DNA from: Seleniivibrio sp.
GTDB taxonomy: Bacteria; Chrysiogenota; Deferribacteres; Deferribacterales; Geovibrionaceae
Reading direction: 5' to 3'
Length of the DNA stretch: 64,000 nucleotides
NCBI RefSeq assembly: GCF_021209385.1
Contig: NZ_JAJOIL010000008.1
Span: 1-64,000, forward strand
A program made the translations under genes and the position numbers. Under the pieces are notes generated by a model. It saw nothing but the letters and a program-made list of their open reading frames with translations, was not told the origin of the DNA and did not search any database. The first letter of the stretch is position 1. Each line of letters begins with the position of its first letter. Positions 55,802 to 64,000 of the stretch are shown here, piece after piece.

Positions 55802-56518
55802 ATGCAGAAAACTATAGACCCGATAATAAAAAGCGATATTAGAATATGCCAGCCGGAGAACGGTTTCCGATTCGGAGTGGATTCGGTGTATCTTGCATGG
55901 TTTGCTCAATTATCTGGTAATAAAAGAATTGTTGATATAGGCTCAGGCAGCGGCGTTATTACGGCACTGCTTGTGAAGCTTAAAGGAATTAAACAATGCG
56001 ATGCTGTTGAAATGCAGCCTGTTATGTTTAACTGTCTGGATGAAACTGTGGGGCTTTGTGAAATTCAAAACAACGTTAAACAAATGAATATCGACATAAG
56101 GTCATACAGACCGGATTTCCAGTACGATGGCGCAGTGTGCAACCCTCCATATCGCGACCCGTCATCCGGAAGGGTTCCGACTGATGAAACAGAACTGAAT
56201 GCCCGATTTACAACCACTTTGACAGCGGATGATATTTTTTCTTTCTGCCGCAGTTTTCTGAAGTTCGGCGCAGGACTGTTTTTAAGCTATGATGCTGATA
56301 TGATGCCCGTGCTTTTTGAATCGGCGAATAAGTTCGGGTTTGAGGCGAAAAGGCTGATGCCTGTCTGTCCGGATATAAACGTTAAACCGAAAGTGATACT
56401 CATGGAATTCCGCAAGGGCGGAAAAAGGGAGCTTTCATTTGAGGCGCCGCTTTACCAGAAGATAAACGGCGTACCTTCGCCGATGCACGAAAATATTTTT
56501 TCAGGAGAATGGATTTGA
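55802..56518 (+). CDS. tRNA1(Val) adenine-N6-methyltransferase-like (TrmN6 family)
   Basis: 238 residues of a Rossmann SAM-dependent methyltransferase. The N-terminus has NGFRFGVDSVYLAWFA, as in YfiC/TrmN6. SAM motif I is VDIGSGSGVITALLVKL near 41-57, and the catalytic NPPY is in AVCNPPYRDPSSGR near 117-130. It is predicted to methylate A37 of tRNA-Val. The end overlaps the next rRNA methyltransferase start, so the two RNA-modification genes form an operon. No strong ribosome site. Confidence 0.88.
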   Translation: MQKTIDPIIKSDIRICQPENGFRFGVDSVYLAWFAQLSGNKRIVDIGSGSGVITALLVKLKGIKQCDAVEMQPVMFNCLDETVGLCEIQNNVKQMNIDIRSYRPDFQYDGAVCNPPYRDPSSGRVPTDETELNARFTTTLTADDIFSFCRSFLKFGAGLFLSYDADMMPVLFESANKFGFEAKRLMPVCPDINVKPKVILMEFRKGGKRELSFEAPLYQKINGVPSPMHENIFSGEWI

Positions 56519-57678
56519 AATACGAAACTTACATAAAAGATACTGCATACGGCGGCTATGGTGTGGGAACCATGCCCGACGGTCGGGTTGTGTTTATTCC
56601 GCATACCGTTGAGGGCGATACTGTGAGCTACCGCGTAGCGGAAGATAAAAAGAATTTCACATACGGAGAGCTTGCGGAAGTGATTACTGCATCGGATAAA
56701 CGGGGCGAGCGCTATTGCCCGCATCTGGGCATATGCGGCGGCTGTACGTTCGGACATATAGCGGCTGAACATCAGACGGAGATAAAGAAGAATTTTGTGC
56801 TGGGACAGCTTAAAAGAGCTGGTATTGCTCACACTGAACCGGAAGTGCTGTCAGCTGATTTCAGGGAATTCAGAAATCGGGCAACTTTCCGCATAAGAGA
56901 CGGGAGAATAGGTTTTTTTAAGTTCAAATCCAACGATTTTCTGCCTGTGAATGACTGTCCCGTCATAAAAAGAAGCATAGTTGAAAAAGCGCAGGCTCTT
57001 GCTTCAAAAATAAGCGGAAGCCACACTCTTTATGTCACAGAGAACGAAGAGGGGATGGCGCTTGGTAAAACATATGCTTCAGTGAACGGGTTATGCGGCT
57101 TTTCAGGTCTGGAAACTGAAGATGGCGTAAGCGGATTGAAAACCATCCTGTTCGGGACTAAATACGGCACTTTTCATGCAGGATTCAGCACTTTTTTGCA
57201 GGGGAACAGGTATCTTTCCGGCTATTTGCAGGATTTCGTTTACGAGAACTCCGCAGGGAAAAACGCACTGGAATTATACTGCGGTTCCGGATTTCTGACG
57301 CTGGCGCTTGCCATGAAATGTGAGCGTGTGACGGCGGCGGAGATAGCGAAGGAATCCATTGCACTCGCAAGACGCGCGGAACTTAAGAACGTGAACTGGA
57401 TGGCTGTTTCCAGTGAAACTCTGATTGGACGACTGAGGGAAAAGTATGACATGGTTGTTGTTGACCCGCCCAGAACAGGGCTTGATAAAAGTGTTACGGA
57501 TTTTATAAAAAACAGCGGTGCGAAAAAGGTAGTCTATATCTCATGCAGCCCCGACACCCTTGCGCGCGACATAAAAAGACTTTCAGAAAAATACCGTGTG
57601 GCAAAGCTCACCGTGGCGGACATGTTTCCCGGTTCATACCATGTGGAGAGTGCTGTATTGCTGGAACTGTATAATTAA
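56515..57678 (+). CDS. 23S rRNA (uracil-5-)-methyltransferase, RlmD/RumA type
   Basis: 387 residues if TTG 56515 is used: AGGAG lies seven bases upstream, and the TTGA overlap with the previous stop suggests coupling. ATG 56509 is only one base after the AGGAG and is less likely. An N-terminal TRAM domain is followed by a 4Fe-4S site in YCPHLGICGGCTFGHIA, a methyltransferase core with ALELYCGSGFLTLALA, VDPPRTGLDK and the catalytic Cys in VYISCSPDTLARD near 344. It methylates U1939 or U747-type positions; which one cannot be told. Confidence 0.92.
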   Translation: MKYETYIKDTAYGGYGVGTMPDGRVVFIPHTVEGDTVSYRVAEDKKNFTYGELAEVITASDKRGERYCPHLGICGGCTFGHIAAEHQTEIKKNFVLGQLKRAGIAHTEPEVLSADFREFRNRATFRIRDGRIGFFKFKSNDFLPVNDCPVIKRSIVEKAQALASKISGSHTLYVTENEEGMALGKTYASVNGLCGFSGLETEDGVSGLKTILFGTKYGTFHAGFSTFLQGNRYLSGYLQDFVYENSAGKNALELYCGSGFLTLALAMKCERVTAAEIAKESIALARRAELKNVNWMAVSSETLIGRLREKYDMVVVDPPRTGLDKSVTDFIKNSGAKKVVYISCSPDTLARDIKRLSEKYRVAKLTVADMFPGSYHVESAVLLELYN

Positions 57679-57702
57679 AGGTTATTTTCCGGTAAAATCT
57701 CT

Positions 57703-57740
57703 TGCTATTAAATTCGTAGCATGCTATTAAAACAATAGCA
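57703..57740 (+). promoter_or_regulatory. Paired TGCTATT operators upstream of dmpI
   Basis: TGCTATT-AAAAC-AATAGCA (57722-57740) is a perfect inverted repeat. A second, weaker copy, TGCTATTAAATTCGTAGCA, ends at the base before it (57703-57721), so the two sites are in register 19 bases apart. It lies 31 bases upstream of the tautomerase start and is probably bound by the HxlR regulator encoded downstream. Confidence 0.7.
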
Positions 57741-57771
57741 GTGCTGCAATAAATAATTTTAGAGGTTGAAT

Positions 57772-57966
57772 ATGCCAGTAATAACTATCCAGATGGGCAA
57801 AATGACAGTTGATAAGAAAAAAGAATTTGTAGAAAAGATAACTGCGGCAGCTTCTGAGATCACGCAGATTCCCTCAGCTTCTTTCGTTGTGTTTGTTGAT
57901 GAGTACGACTATGAAAGCATCGGCGTCGGCGGACAGACTCTGGCGGAAAAGCGAGCCGGAAAATAA
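57772..57966 (+). CDS. 4-oxalocrotonate tautomerase, DmpI type
   Basis: 64 residues from ATG 57772, chosen because the family needs Pro immediately after the initiator Met as the catalytic base (MPVITIQMGKMT); the TTG six bases upstream would spoil this. AGAGG lies seven bases upstream. VDKKKEFVEKITAAASEIT and SIGVGGQTLAEK match the DmpI subgroup. The residue equivalent to Arg11 of classical enzymes is not Arg, as in other DmpI proteins, so the natural substrate is uncertain. A hairpin and an HxlR gene follow. Confidence 0.9.
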   Translation: MPVITIQMGKMTVDKKKEFVEKITAAASEITQIPSASFVVFVDEYDYESIGVGGQTLAEKRAGK

Positions 57967-57981
57967 CAAAAAACTACGATA

Positions 57982-58016
57982 TGCCGCTCTCTTTTCGGGA
58001 GGGCGGCAGATTTTTA
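57982..58016 (+). terminator. Hairpin with T run between dmpI and the HxlR gene
   Basis: A ten-pair stem TGCCGCTCTC/GGGAGGGCGGCA with one G-T pair is followed by TTTTT and then the HxlR ribosome site AAGGAG. It may end most dmpI transcripts while letting some reach the regulator gene. Confidence 0.7.
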
Positions 58017-58026
58017 AGGAGTTCAT

Positions 58027-58395
58027 ATGTCTATACCGTCACCTGGCAAACCCGTAAGAGGCTCACATTCAGGAGCTCCTATAATGGCAATTTTTGATCT
58101 TTTGGGCAGAAGTTGGGCTATGGGTATCATATGGAACCTGAACGGGCATGCCCTTACATTCAGAGAGCTTCAGGAAAGGTGCGAATCCATTTCACCGTCA
58201 ATACTTAATACCCGTCTGAAGGACCTGCGCAATGCTGATATTGTTGAGAGAACACTGGACGGTTATCAGCTTACGGAAAGGGGCAGAGAGTTGATTCAGC
58301 TTCTTTTGCCTTTCGGCGCATGGTCGCTGAAATGGTCAGAAGAGGTTTTCGGTTTTACAGACCACTTTGCGTTTAAGAAGAAATCCGATAAGTAA
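58027..58395 (+). CDS. HxlR-family transcriptional regulator
   Basis: 122 residues of a winged helix-turn-helix dimer: FDLLGRSWAMGIIWNL, FRELQERCESISPSILNTRL (recognition region about 55-75) and wing DIVERTLDGYQLTERG. The HxlR family responds to reactive electrophiles or quinones in several bacteria. The HxlR-typical Cys near the N-terminus is absent here, so the sensing mode may differ. AAGGAG precedes ATG 58027. The TGCTATT operators upstream of dmpI are its likely target. The gene ends one base from the convergent transporter gene. Confidence 0.9.
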   Translation: MSIPSPGKPVRGSHSGAPIMAIFDLLGRSWAMGIIWNLNGHALTFRELQERCESISPSILNTRLKDLRNADIVERTLDGYQLTERGRELIQLLLPFGAWSLKWSEEVFGFTDHFAFKKKSDK

Positions 58396-59298
58396 TTAAT
58401 GCCTGAGCGAAAACAGACTGTTCAGGACTATTCCGCCCACTATAAGGGATATACCCGCAATTCCTGACATATCCGGTATCGCTTCGCCAAGCAGCAGCAT
58501 GCCGCCCAGAAGAGAAAAGATAACCTCGAAAGCCTGTGTGGATTCCACAGCGGCGAGCCATCTTATGTTTGTTTTAACCATATCCGTTGCTTTGAAAAAG
58601 AGCAGAGTGGCTGTCACACCGGAAAAAAGAGCTACAAGAAACGCCTGAAAACTCTGACCCGCCGATGGCGCTCCTTTTGCGAATAAACCGTAAACACTCA
58701 GTATCAGCCAGAAAGGCATACTGCACAGCGTCATTCCATATACCCTTTCCATTGTTGATATTTCACTATTGCAGACGAGCATCATCTTCCTGTTACCGAG
58801 AGGATATGCAAAAGCGGCTATAAGTATCGGCACAAGAGTATAAACTGCGGAAGATGCACCAAATTCATGTATTTCGCGTGTCTGGAGCATGAAAACACCC
58901 AGAAGTATCACAGCGGAAGCAGCGAGGTTGCGCATTGATATCTTTGTATTGAAAAGAGGCGAAAGAAGCACGCCTGCGGTTATGGTTATCTGCCATGATG
59001 CCGCCACAAGCCATGCCTCGCCGTGGTCTCCGGCAAAGGCTACAGGTGCATAGAACAGACCGAAGCCCACCGTACTCCACAGAAGCCATTGCTTCGGAGT
59101 GTTCCCTATGGCTGAGTGAATATTTCTGAATCCGTAGCGTTGTCCCACAATCACAGCGAGTATCGGCAGTGTGAAAAGATAGCGCAGGCTGGCGCTCCAT
59201 ATCCAGTTTCCGCCTGAAAGATGCATACTTTTGTTCAGAACGAATGTGAACGCGAAGAAAAATGCCCCCGCGATGCCTAAAATAACAGCTTTTTTCAT
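58396..59298 (-). CDS. EamA/DMT-type membrane transporter (multidrug-resistance efflux-like)
   Basis: 300 residues with about ten membrane segments, in the two-fold repeat arrangement of drug/metabolite transporters. The sequence MKKAVILGIAGAFFFAFTF, NWIWSASLRYLFTLPILA and VESTQAFEVIFSLLGGMLLLGE match the PF13536-like branch, which is often annotated as multidrug efflux; actual substrates are unknown. It is convergent with HxlR and divergent from the GT-C gene. Confidence 0.9.
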   Translation of the reverse strand: MKKAVILGIAGAFFFAFTFVLNKSMHLSGGNWIWSASLRYLFTLPILAVIVGQRYGFRNIHSAIGNTPKQWLLWSTVGFGLFYAPVAFAGDHGEAWLVAASWQITITAGVLLSPLFNTKISMRNLAASAVILLGVFMLQTREIHEFGASSAVYTLVPILIAAFAYPLGNRKMMLVCNSEISTMERVYGMTLCSMPFWLILSVYGLFAKGAPSAGQSFQAFLVALFSGVTATLLFFKATDMVKTNIRWLAAVESTQAFEVIFSLLGGMLLLGEAIPDMSGIAGISLIVGGIVLNSLFSLRH

Positions 59299-59353
59299 TC
59301 CGGTTGCTATATCACAAAATAATGTATGAAATCAATTTGAACGTTATGCGGTA

Positions 59354-59382
59354 TTGACAGCGAAGATTAAAAAGGTTACTGA
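59354..59382 (+). promoter_or_regulatory. Possible promoter of the GT-C gene
   Basis: TTGACA (59354-59359) and TACTGA (59377-59382) are 17 bases apart. A small inverted repeat GTTAC...GTAAC (59375-59390) overlaps the -10. GAGGGG precedes ATG 59407. Confidence 0.4.
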
Positions 59383-59406
59383 TTTGTAACAATTTAGAGG
59401 GGTTGG

Positions 59407-60703
59407 ATGGAAAAAAGGGTCGGTTTATTCGCTGTTATTACGTTTGCGCTTGTTTATCACCTTTTATTTTTCAGGCACGCTATGCCTGTTCAGGAGGGCT
59501 GGTTTCAGCTTTTCGGCGAAAATATACTCAAAGGTCAGATGCCTTATAAGGATTTTTATTCTCATTTCCAACCTGTTTATCTTTATATACACGCGTTCCT
59601 TGTCGGAGCTTTCGGTGACGGTTTCATGGTCGGAAGGATCTACGGCATTTTTGAACGTATCCTTCTGCTTTCATCCGCATATCTCCTTCTGACACGTTTT
59701 TTTTGAACCCAAATATGTCTTCACTGCACTTGTCACGTCGCTGATGGTCTATTCCGGTGCAGCCACCGACGGAATTATGTCATATAACCAGCTTTGTCTG
59801 ACGTTTGCACTGTTCTCCTGCTTTTTCGCATCGTTTTATATTGTTGACCTTTTTTCCCGCGCGTCGTTGCGGCTGCTTTTTCTGGGCGGCATCTTCGGCG
59901 GACTTAGTTTCCTTACCAAACAGACCACGGGGCTTTTCGTTCCGCTTGCCATATTTGTCGTGATATTTTTACAGGGAGTCAAAACAAGAAGGCTCGCGGG
60001 TATAATGGTTTATGCTTTCGGCAGTCTTTTTCCGTCTGCTTTGTTCATGCTGTTTCTCAACAGACACGGCGCTCTTGGGGATTATTTTTCGCAGGTTTTC
60101 ACAGCGGCATCCGGCGGAGGTTCTGTATTCAGCCTCTCATCCGGTTTTTTGACATCGACAATGGTGCCTGGATACATCATTCCGTTTTTTGTCATAGCAT
60201 TATTGCTTGCGGCTGTATGCATAGCCTTTGAAAAAGCACTCCCTATGCGGAATGAACCTGACGGCAGTCTCGGCAGATATGAAATGCTTGCAGTGCTGTC
60301 ATCGTTCTGCCTTGTCATCCTGTTTCTGCATGCCAGTGTTGATTTCTGGTCGTGGTTTTACAGCGCGTCGCATGTGCGGGGATGGTTCGATGGTATCAGA
60401 CAACAAATTGTTATCTACAGTTTCTTCTTTATCATGTGCTATTTCCTTTATTACATCGGCAGAGTGCTTTTCGTCTATGAATACGACCGTCTTGTGGTTT
60501 TCAAGGCTCTCGTGAGTGCATTAGGACTTGCTGTCATGTATTTTTCTCAGGGTGTCGGGGCGCTCGCAGTAATCCCTTCCATGACAGTTATGCTTGTTTT
60601 TCTTTTTTCTGCGGACTATCCGTTTGTCATAATCAAAAATAAGATTCTTTATTTATTTTGTTTTCTGATAATCCTGTTTTCGGCGGCACAGAGATTCCAA
60701 TAA
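59407..60703 (+). pseudogene. GT-C-type membrane glycosyltransferase, broken at a T8 tract
   Basis: A hydrophobic protein of the GT39/PMT type. The first 99 codons (MEKRVGLFAVITFALVYHLL, VQEGWFQLFGENILKGQMPY, KDFYSHFQPVYLYIHAF) end ...LLTRFF-stop at the T8 run 59697-59704. Removing one T continues as RFFEPKYVFTALVTSLMVYSGAATDG straight into the second open frame, giving a protein of about 431 residues with some ten membrane helices. As sequenced the product is truncated. The T8 tract could switch by slippage, or be a sequencing error. These enzymes use lipid-linked sugars at the membrane; this one's role is unknown. Confidence 0.75.
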
Positions 60704-60806
60704 CAGTTGTGGAAAGAATATGTGCAGTTTCCCTGAAACTTGTTCAATTATATTGAAATTAGATATCTAAAGTTATCAATAAGTTAATGAGTCCTTTATA
60801 TAGCGC

Positions 60807-60835
60807 TTGACTGTCAAATTAAGTTTCTTTACAAT
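60807..60835 (+). promoter_or_regulatory. Sigma70-type promoter of the liv genes
   Basis: TTGACT (60807-60812) and TACAAT (60830-60835) are spaced by exactly 17 bases, 39 bases before the livJ ATG, which is preceded by AGGAGG. Confidence 0.75.
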
Positions 60836-60874
60836 TCCCCTTTACGCTTGAAAAGATACCAATAGGAGGAAAAA

Positions 60875-62050
60875 ATGAAGAAACTGCTTCTTTTTGCCCT
60901 TGCGGCAATGTTCGTTTTTGCAGGATGCAGCCAGAAACCGAAAGAAGAGGCCAAGCCTGCGGAACAAGCTCCCGCTGCCGAAGCTGCGGCACCCGCAGCA
61001 ACAGGCGATGTTATCAAAATAGGTGTTGCAGGCGCACATTCAGGCGACCTTGCTTCCTATGGTCTTCCCTCTGTGAAAGCTGCTGAATTTGTTGTTAAGG
61101 ATATCAACGACAAAGGCGGTCTGCTCGGTAAAAAAGTTGAGCTTGTTGTTGTTGACGACGTTTGTAAACCCGAAGTAGCAGTAAGCTCTGCTAACAAACT
61201 CGTTTCCGAACACGTTGTTGCCGTTCTCGGTCACATCTGTTCAGGCGCAACAAAAGCAGCTATGGGAACATACCTTGCGGCTAAAATCCCCGTTATGTCT
61301 CCCTCTGCAACAAGCCCCGAACTCACAAAGTCAGGCGAATATCCTAACTTCTTCAGAACAATCGCTCCCGACGATTCTCAGGCAAGACTTGAAATCGACT
61401 ACATCACAAACGTTCTGAAACTTAAAAAAATAGCTATCATCCACGACAAAGGCGACTATGGTAAAGGTCTTGCAGAATTTGCAAAAGGCTTTGCAGAAGC
61501 AGACAAAAAACTTGATATCGTCCTTTACGAAGGTATCACCCCCGGCGCGGTTGACTATTCTGCCATAGTTCAGAAGATCAAACAGTCCGGCGCTGAAGTT
61601 GTTCTTTACGGCGGTTACCACCCCGAAGCGGCTAAGATCGTTACCCTGCTTGCTAAGAAAAAACTCAACGTTAAGTTTGTTTCCGATGACGGCGTTAAAG
61701 ACGACACATTTATCAAAGTTGCAGGTCATTATGCTGAAGGCGTTTATGCGACAGGTCCCAAAGACGTGTCCAAAAACCCTCTTGCAATCGAAGCCACAAA
61801 AAAACATAAAGACGCTTACGGTGAAGATCCCGGTGCGTTCTATCTGAACGCTTACACTGCTATGCTCGCTATCACAAACGCTATCGAGAAAGCAGGTTCA
61901 ACCGACTATGACAAGCTCACCAACGCTCTCAGAACTGAAGATGTTGAAACACCTATCGGCAAAATCAAGTTTGACGAGAAAGGCGATGCTATCGGCGCTG
62001 AGTTCTCTGTTTATCAGGTACAGAACGGCGCATACGTCGAAGTTAAGTAA
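60875..62050 (+). CDS. livJ: Branched-chain amino-acid ABC transporter substrate-binding lipoprotein
   Basis: 391 residues. The lipoprotein signal ends at Cys18 (MKKLLLFALAAMFVFAGC), followed by a Pro/Ala/Glu-rich tether (residues 19-45) and a type I periplasmic-binding fold: IKIGVAGAHSGDLASYGLPS, INDKGGLLGKKVELVVVDD, VVAVLGHICSGATKA. It delivers Leu/Ile/Val or related amino acids to the LivHM permease encoded next. A strong promoter precedes it. A terminator lies between it and livH, which favours higher livJ than permease expression. Confidence 0.96.
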   Translation: MKKLLLFALAAMFVFAGCSQKPKEEAKPAEQAPAAEAAAPAATGDVIKIGVAGAHSGDLASYGLPSVKAAEFVVKDINDKGGLLGKKVELVVVDDVCKPEVAVSSANKLVSEHVVAVLGHICSGATKAAMGTYLAAKIPVMSPSATSPELTKSGEYPNFFRTIAPDDSQARLEIDYITNVLKLKKIAIIHDKGDYGKGLAEFAKGFAEADKKLDIVLYEGITPGAVDYSAIVQKIKQSGAEVVLYGGYHPEAAKIVTLLAKKKLNVKFVSDDGVKDDTFIKVAGHYAEGVYATGPKDVSKNPLAIEATKKHKDAYGEDPGAFYLNAYTAMLAITNAIEKAGSTDYDKLTNALRTEDVETPIGKIKFDEKGDAIGAEFSVYQVQNGAYVEVK

Positions 62051-62068
62051 CAATTCAAAAGAAGAACT

Positions 62069-62097
62069 GCGGGGAGCTTGCGTTCCCCGCTTTTTTT
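62069..62097 (+). terminator. Terminator/attenuator between livJ and livH
   Basis: Seven GC-rich pairs GCGGGGA/TCCCCGC with an eight-base loop and a T7 run, 18 bases after the livJ stop codon. livH follows 34 bases later without a clear new promoter, so partial read-through is likely. Confidence 0.88.
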
Positions 62098-62130
62098 ATT
62101 CCGGCTTGATAAAACCATAAAGAGGTTATC

Positions 62131-63033
62131 ATGGATTATTTCCTTGAACTGTTCCTCGGCGGACTGACGAGGGGCAGCATATATGCTCTTATCGCACTTG
62201 GATACACCATGGTGTACGGAATTGTTCAGCTTATCAACTTTGCCCACGGCGAAATATACATGATAGGCGCATTCACGGCACTTATAGTAGCCAGTGTTCT
62301 GACCATTTTCGGTCTGAACTCCGCCGCGATATTAGTTATAGCCACTGCGGCGGCGATAGTTTATTCCTCCGCATACGGATACACAGTCGAAAAAATAGCT
62401 TATAAACCGCTGAGAAACGCTCCGAGGCTTTCGCCTCTTATCAGTGCAATCGGTATGTCCATATTTCTTCAAAACTATGTGCTTCTTGCACAGACATCCG
62501 ATTTCCTGCCATTCCCTAGATTAATACCTGAGTTCGCTTTCATGGAACCTGTTTCACATATTTTCAGTTCTGCCGAGCTGGTCATTGTGGTGACCACAAT
62601 GGTTGTTATGGTGCTTCTGACAGTGTTCATCAAATTCACCAACATCGGCAAAGCGATGCGCGCAACCGCACAGGATAAGACAATGGCTCTGCTCATCGGT
62701 ATAGACGTTGACAGGGTTATTTCGGTGACATTCATCATCGGTTCTTCCCTTGCAGCGCTTGGCGGCGTTCTCATCGCAAACCACATAGGTCAGATAAACT
62801 TTTATATCGGCTTCATCGCCGGTATCAAAGCGTTCACAGCGGCTGTTCTGGGCGGGATAGGCTCTATCCCCGGCGCGGTTCTGGGCGCACTGATTCTTGG
62901 CTGGACAGAGAGCTTTGCAACAGGATACGTCTCCAGCGACTATGAAGACGTGTTCGCTTTCGCTCTTCTCGTACTTATACTTATCTTCCGACCTGCCGGA
63001 CTTCTCGGCAAGTCTGAGACCAAGAAGGTGTAA
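62131..63033 (+). CDS. livH: Branched-chain amino-acid ABC transporter permease LivH
   Basis: 300 residues, about eight membrane helices. Family blocks ALIALGYTMVYGIVQLINFAHG near 23-45, IGKAMRATAQDKTMALLIGI and AFTAAVLGGIGSIPGAVLG are present. GAGG precedes ATG 62131. It pairs with LivM to form the membrane channel; the gap to livM is three bases. Confidence 0.97.
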   Translation: MDYFLELFLGGLTRGSIYALIALGYTMVYGIVQLINFAHGEIYMIGAFTALIVASVLTIFGLNSAAILVIATAAAIVYSSAYGYTVEKIAYKPLRNAPRLSPLISAIGMSIFLQNYVLLAQTSDFLPFPRLIPEFAFMEPVSHIFSSAELVIVVTTMVVMVLLTVFIKFTNIGKAMRATAQDKTMALLIGIDVDRVISVTFIIGSSLAALGGVLIANHIGQINFYIGFIAGIKAFTAAVLGGIGSIPGAVLGALILGWTESFATGYVSSDYEDVFAFALLVLILIFRPAGLLGKSETKKV

Positions 63034-63036
63034 GGT

Positions 63037-64000
63037 ATGATAGCACAGGAGATAATTAAATCGTTAAAAGCTGCCATATGGTTTATGTTTCTGACATTTC
63101 CCATAATGGTGATAAAGGTTAACACGGTCTACAAAACAATAGAATGGCGCTGGATGAACATGGTGTTCATCGGTGTAGGGGTTTTTGTGGGTTCCTTTGT
63201 CTGGCGTTGGCTCCTTGAACGCAAGGATAAGCCCTCCGCGAAAAAAGAGAGTATTTCAACACGCACGCAGGCATATTTAGCCGAAAATCCCATTTCAAAA
63301 AGAGCCTTGCAGGGCGCATTGCTTGTGGCTCTTCTTTTTTTCCCTATGTTCATGGACGCTTACCAGATAAACATATTCACGGTTGCGCTTATGTATATCG
63401 TGCTTGGTCTCGGACTTAACATAGTTGTGGGACTGGCTGGTCTTCTTGACCTCGGCTACGTTGCTTTCTATGCGGTGGGTGCTTACACTTATGCGCTTCT
63501 TAACACGACATTCGGAATGTCGTTCTGGATTGTGCTTCCCATCGGCGGAGCGCTCGCGGCGATATTCGGCATACTGCTCGGTTTTCCCGTGCTTCGTCTG
63601 CGCGGCGACTACCTCGCAATTGTTACACTGGGCTTTGGAGAGATAATCAGGCTGGTGCTTGAAAACTGGAACGATTTTTCACATGGTCCCAGCGGTATCG
63701 CTGGCATAGATAAACCGAACTTCTTCGGTCTGGAACTGAACCTGAACCAGATGACTGACGGCGTATATTACATGATGGTGGTGTTCACCATCATTACCAT
63801 ATTCTTCGTCGGCAGACTGCAAAACTCCCGTATCGGGCGTGCATGGCTGGCTCTCCGCGAGGACGAGATAGCCTGTCAGGCGATGGGTATCGGGCGTACC
63901 AGAACAAAGCTCATGGCTTTTGCACTGGGCGCAACATGGGCTGGTCTCATGGGTGTGGTATTTGCAGCTAAGACATCGTTCATCAACCCCGCTTCGTTCA
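63037..64000 (+). CDS. livM: Branched-chain amino-acid ABC transporter permease LivM (partial, runs off the window)
   Basis: 321 codons visible from ATG 63037. A cytoplasmic/TM N-terminal extension of about 100 residues precedes the core permease domain (YIVLGLGLNIVVGLAGLLDL, VLRLRGDYLAIVTLGFGEI, GPSGIAGIDKPNFFGL, ALREDEIACQAMGIGRTRTK). LivG and LivF ATPases presumably follow past base 64000. Confidence 0.96.
   Translation, partial: MIAQEIIKSLKAAIWFMFLTFPIMVIKVNTVYKTIEWRWMNMVFIGVGVFVGSFVWRWLLERKDKPSAKKESISTRTQAYLAENPISKRALQGALLVALLFFPMFMDAYQINIFTVALMYIVLGLGLNIVVGLAGLLDLGYVAFYAVGAYTYALLNTTFGMSFWIVLPIGGALAAIFGILLGFPVLRLRGDYLAIVTLGFGEIIRLVLENWNDFSHGPSGIAGIDKPNFFGLELNLNQMTDGVYYMMVVFTIITIFFVGRLQNSRIGRAWLALREDEIACQAMGIGRTRTKLMAFALGATWAGLMGVVFAAKTSFINPASF

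Overview
This 64 kb window looks like a stretch of bacterial chromosome, moderately AT-rich, with dense genes and short intergenic gaps. The gene mix suggests a Deferribacterota-type anaerobe such as the Geovibrio/Denitrovibrio/Seleniivibrio group: a ~1,570-residue NAD-glutamate dehydrogenase, a split F1Fo ATPase operon carrying both b' and b subunits, superoxide reductase, cobalamin-dependent MetH, ATP-type PEP carboxykinase, FapA, CZB chemoreceptors and a Liv-type amino-acid transporter. The taxonomic placement is inference from gene content and codon style, not from a marker search.

Layout. 1-4.7 kb (minus): the start of an IS3-type element that interrupts cstA, then smc. 4.8-7.1 kb (plus): a PAS sensor and FapA. 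7.1-9.0 kb (minus): a degenerate Fic-like protein and mazG. 9.1-13.7 kb (plus): a CZB chemoreceptor, a XerC/D recombinase, two tandem palindromic repeats and an unknown protein. 13.7-17.6 kb: an orphan histidine kinase, an XRE regulator, carbonic anhydrase and pckA. 17.9-30.6 kb (plus): HNH, alaS, Nudix, CheX, giant GDH, M16 peptidase and a P-loop/TPR protein, with most junctions overlapping or tight. 30.6-41.3 kb: superoxide reductase, metH, a sulfotransferase, a frameshifted M3 oligopeptidase, a 58-residue cysteine protein, a Crp/Fnr regulator, ispG and a phosphohexomutase. 41.4-45.5 kb: a HATPase/metallo-beta-lactamase pair with a predicted leaderless transcript, a MarR regulator with its divergent membrane target, and a diguanylate cyclase. 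45.7-51.5 kb: atpF'-F-H-A-G-D-C. 51.8-59.3 kb: a glycosyltransferase, LysE exporter, chemoreceptor, two RNA methyltransferases, DmpI tautomerase, HxlR regulator and EamA-type transporter. 59.4-64 kb: a GT-C membrane protein broken at a T8 tract, then livJ-livH-livM (livM runs off the edge).

The most unusual structure is a family of six roughly 120-bp intergenic imperfect palindromes (12.37, 12.50, 30.60, 42.98, 43.11 and 51.57 kb). Their arms differ in sequence from copy to copy, yet each arm pairs with its own partner, so the fold is conserved more than the sequence. The layout resembles enterobacterial ERIC elements. A second, unrelated palindrome family is seen at 35.87 kb, with a probable half copy at 51.71 kb.

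Three genes are broken: cstA (IS insertion), the M3 oligopeptidase (one-base shift at an A5 run) and the GT-C protein (one-base shift at a T8 run). Several regulators have convincing palindromic operators next to them (MarR, HxlR and the Fic-like protein), and good sigma70-type promoters can be read upstream of pckA, superoxide reductase, livJ and the HATPase gene.
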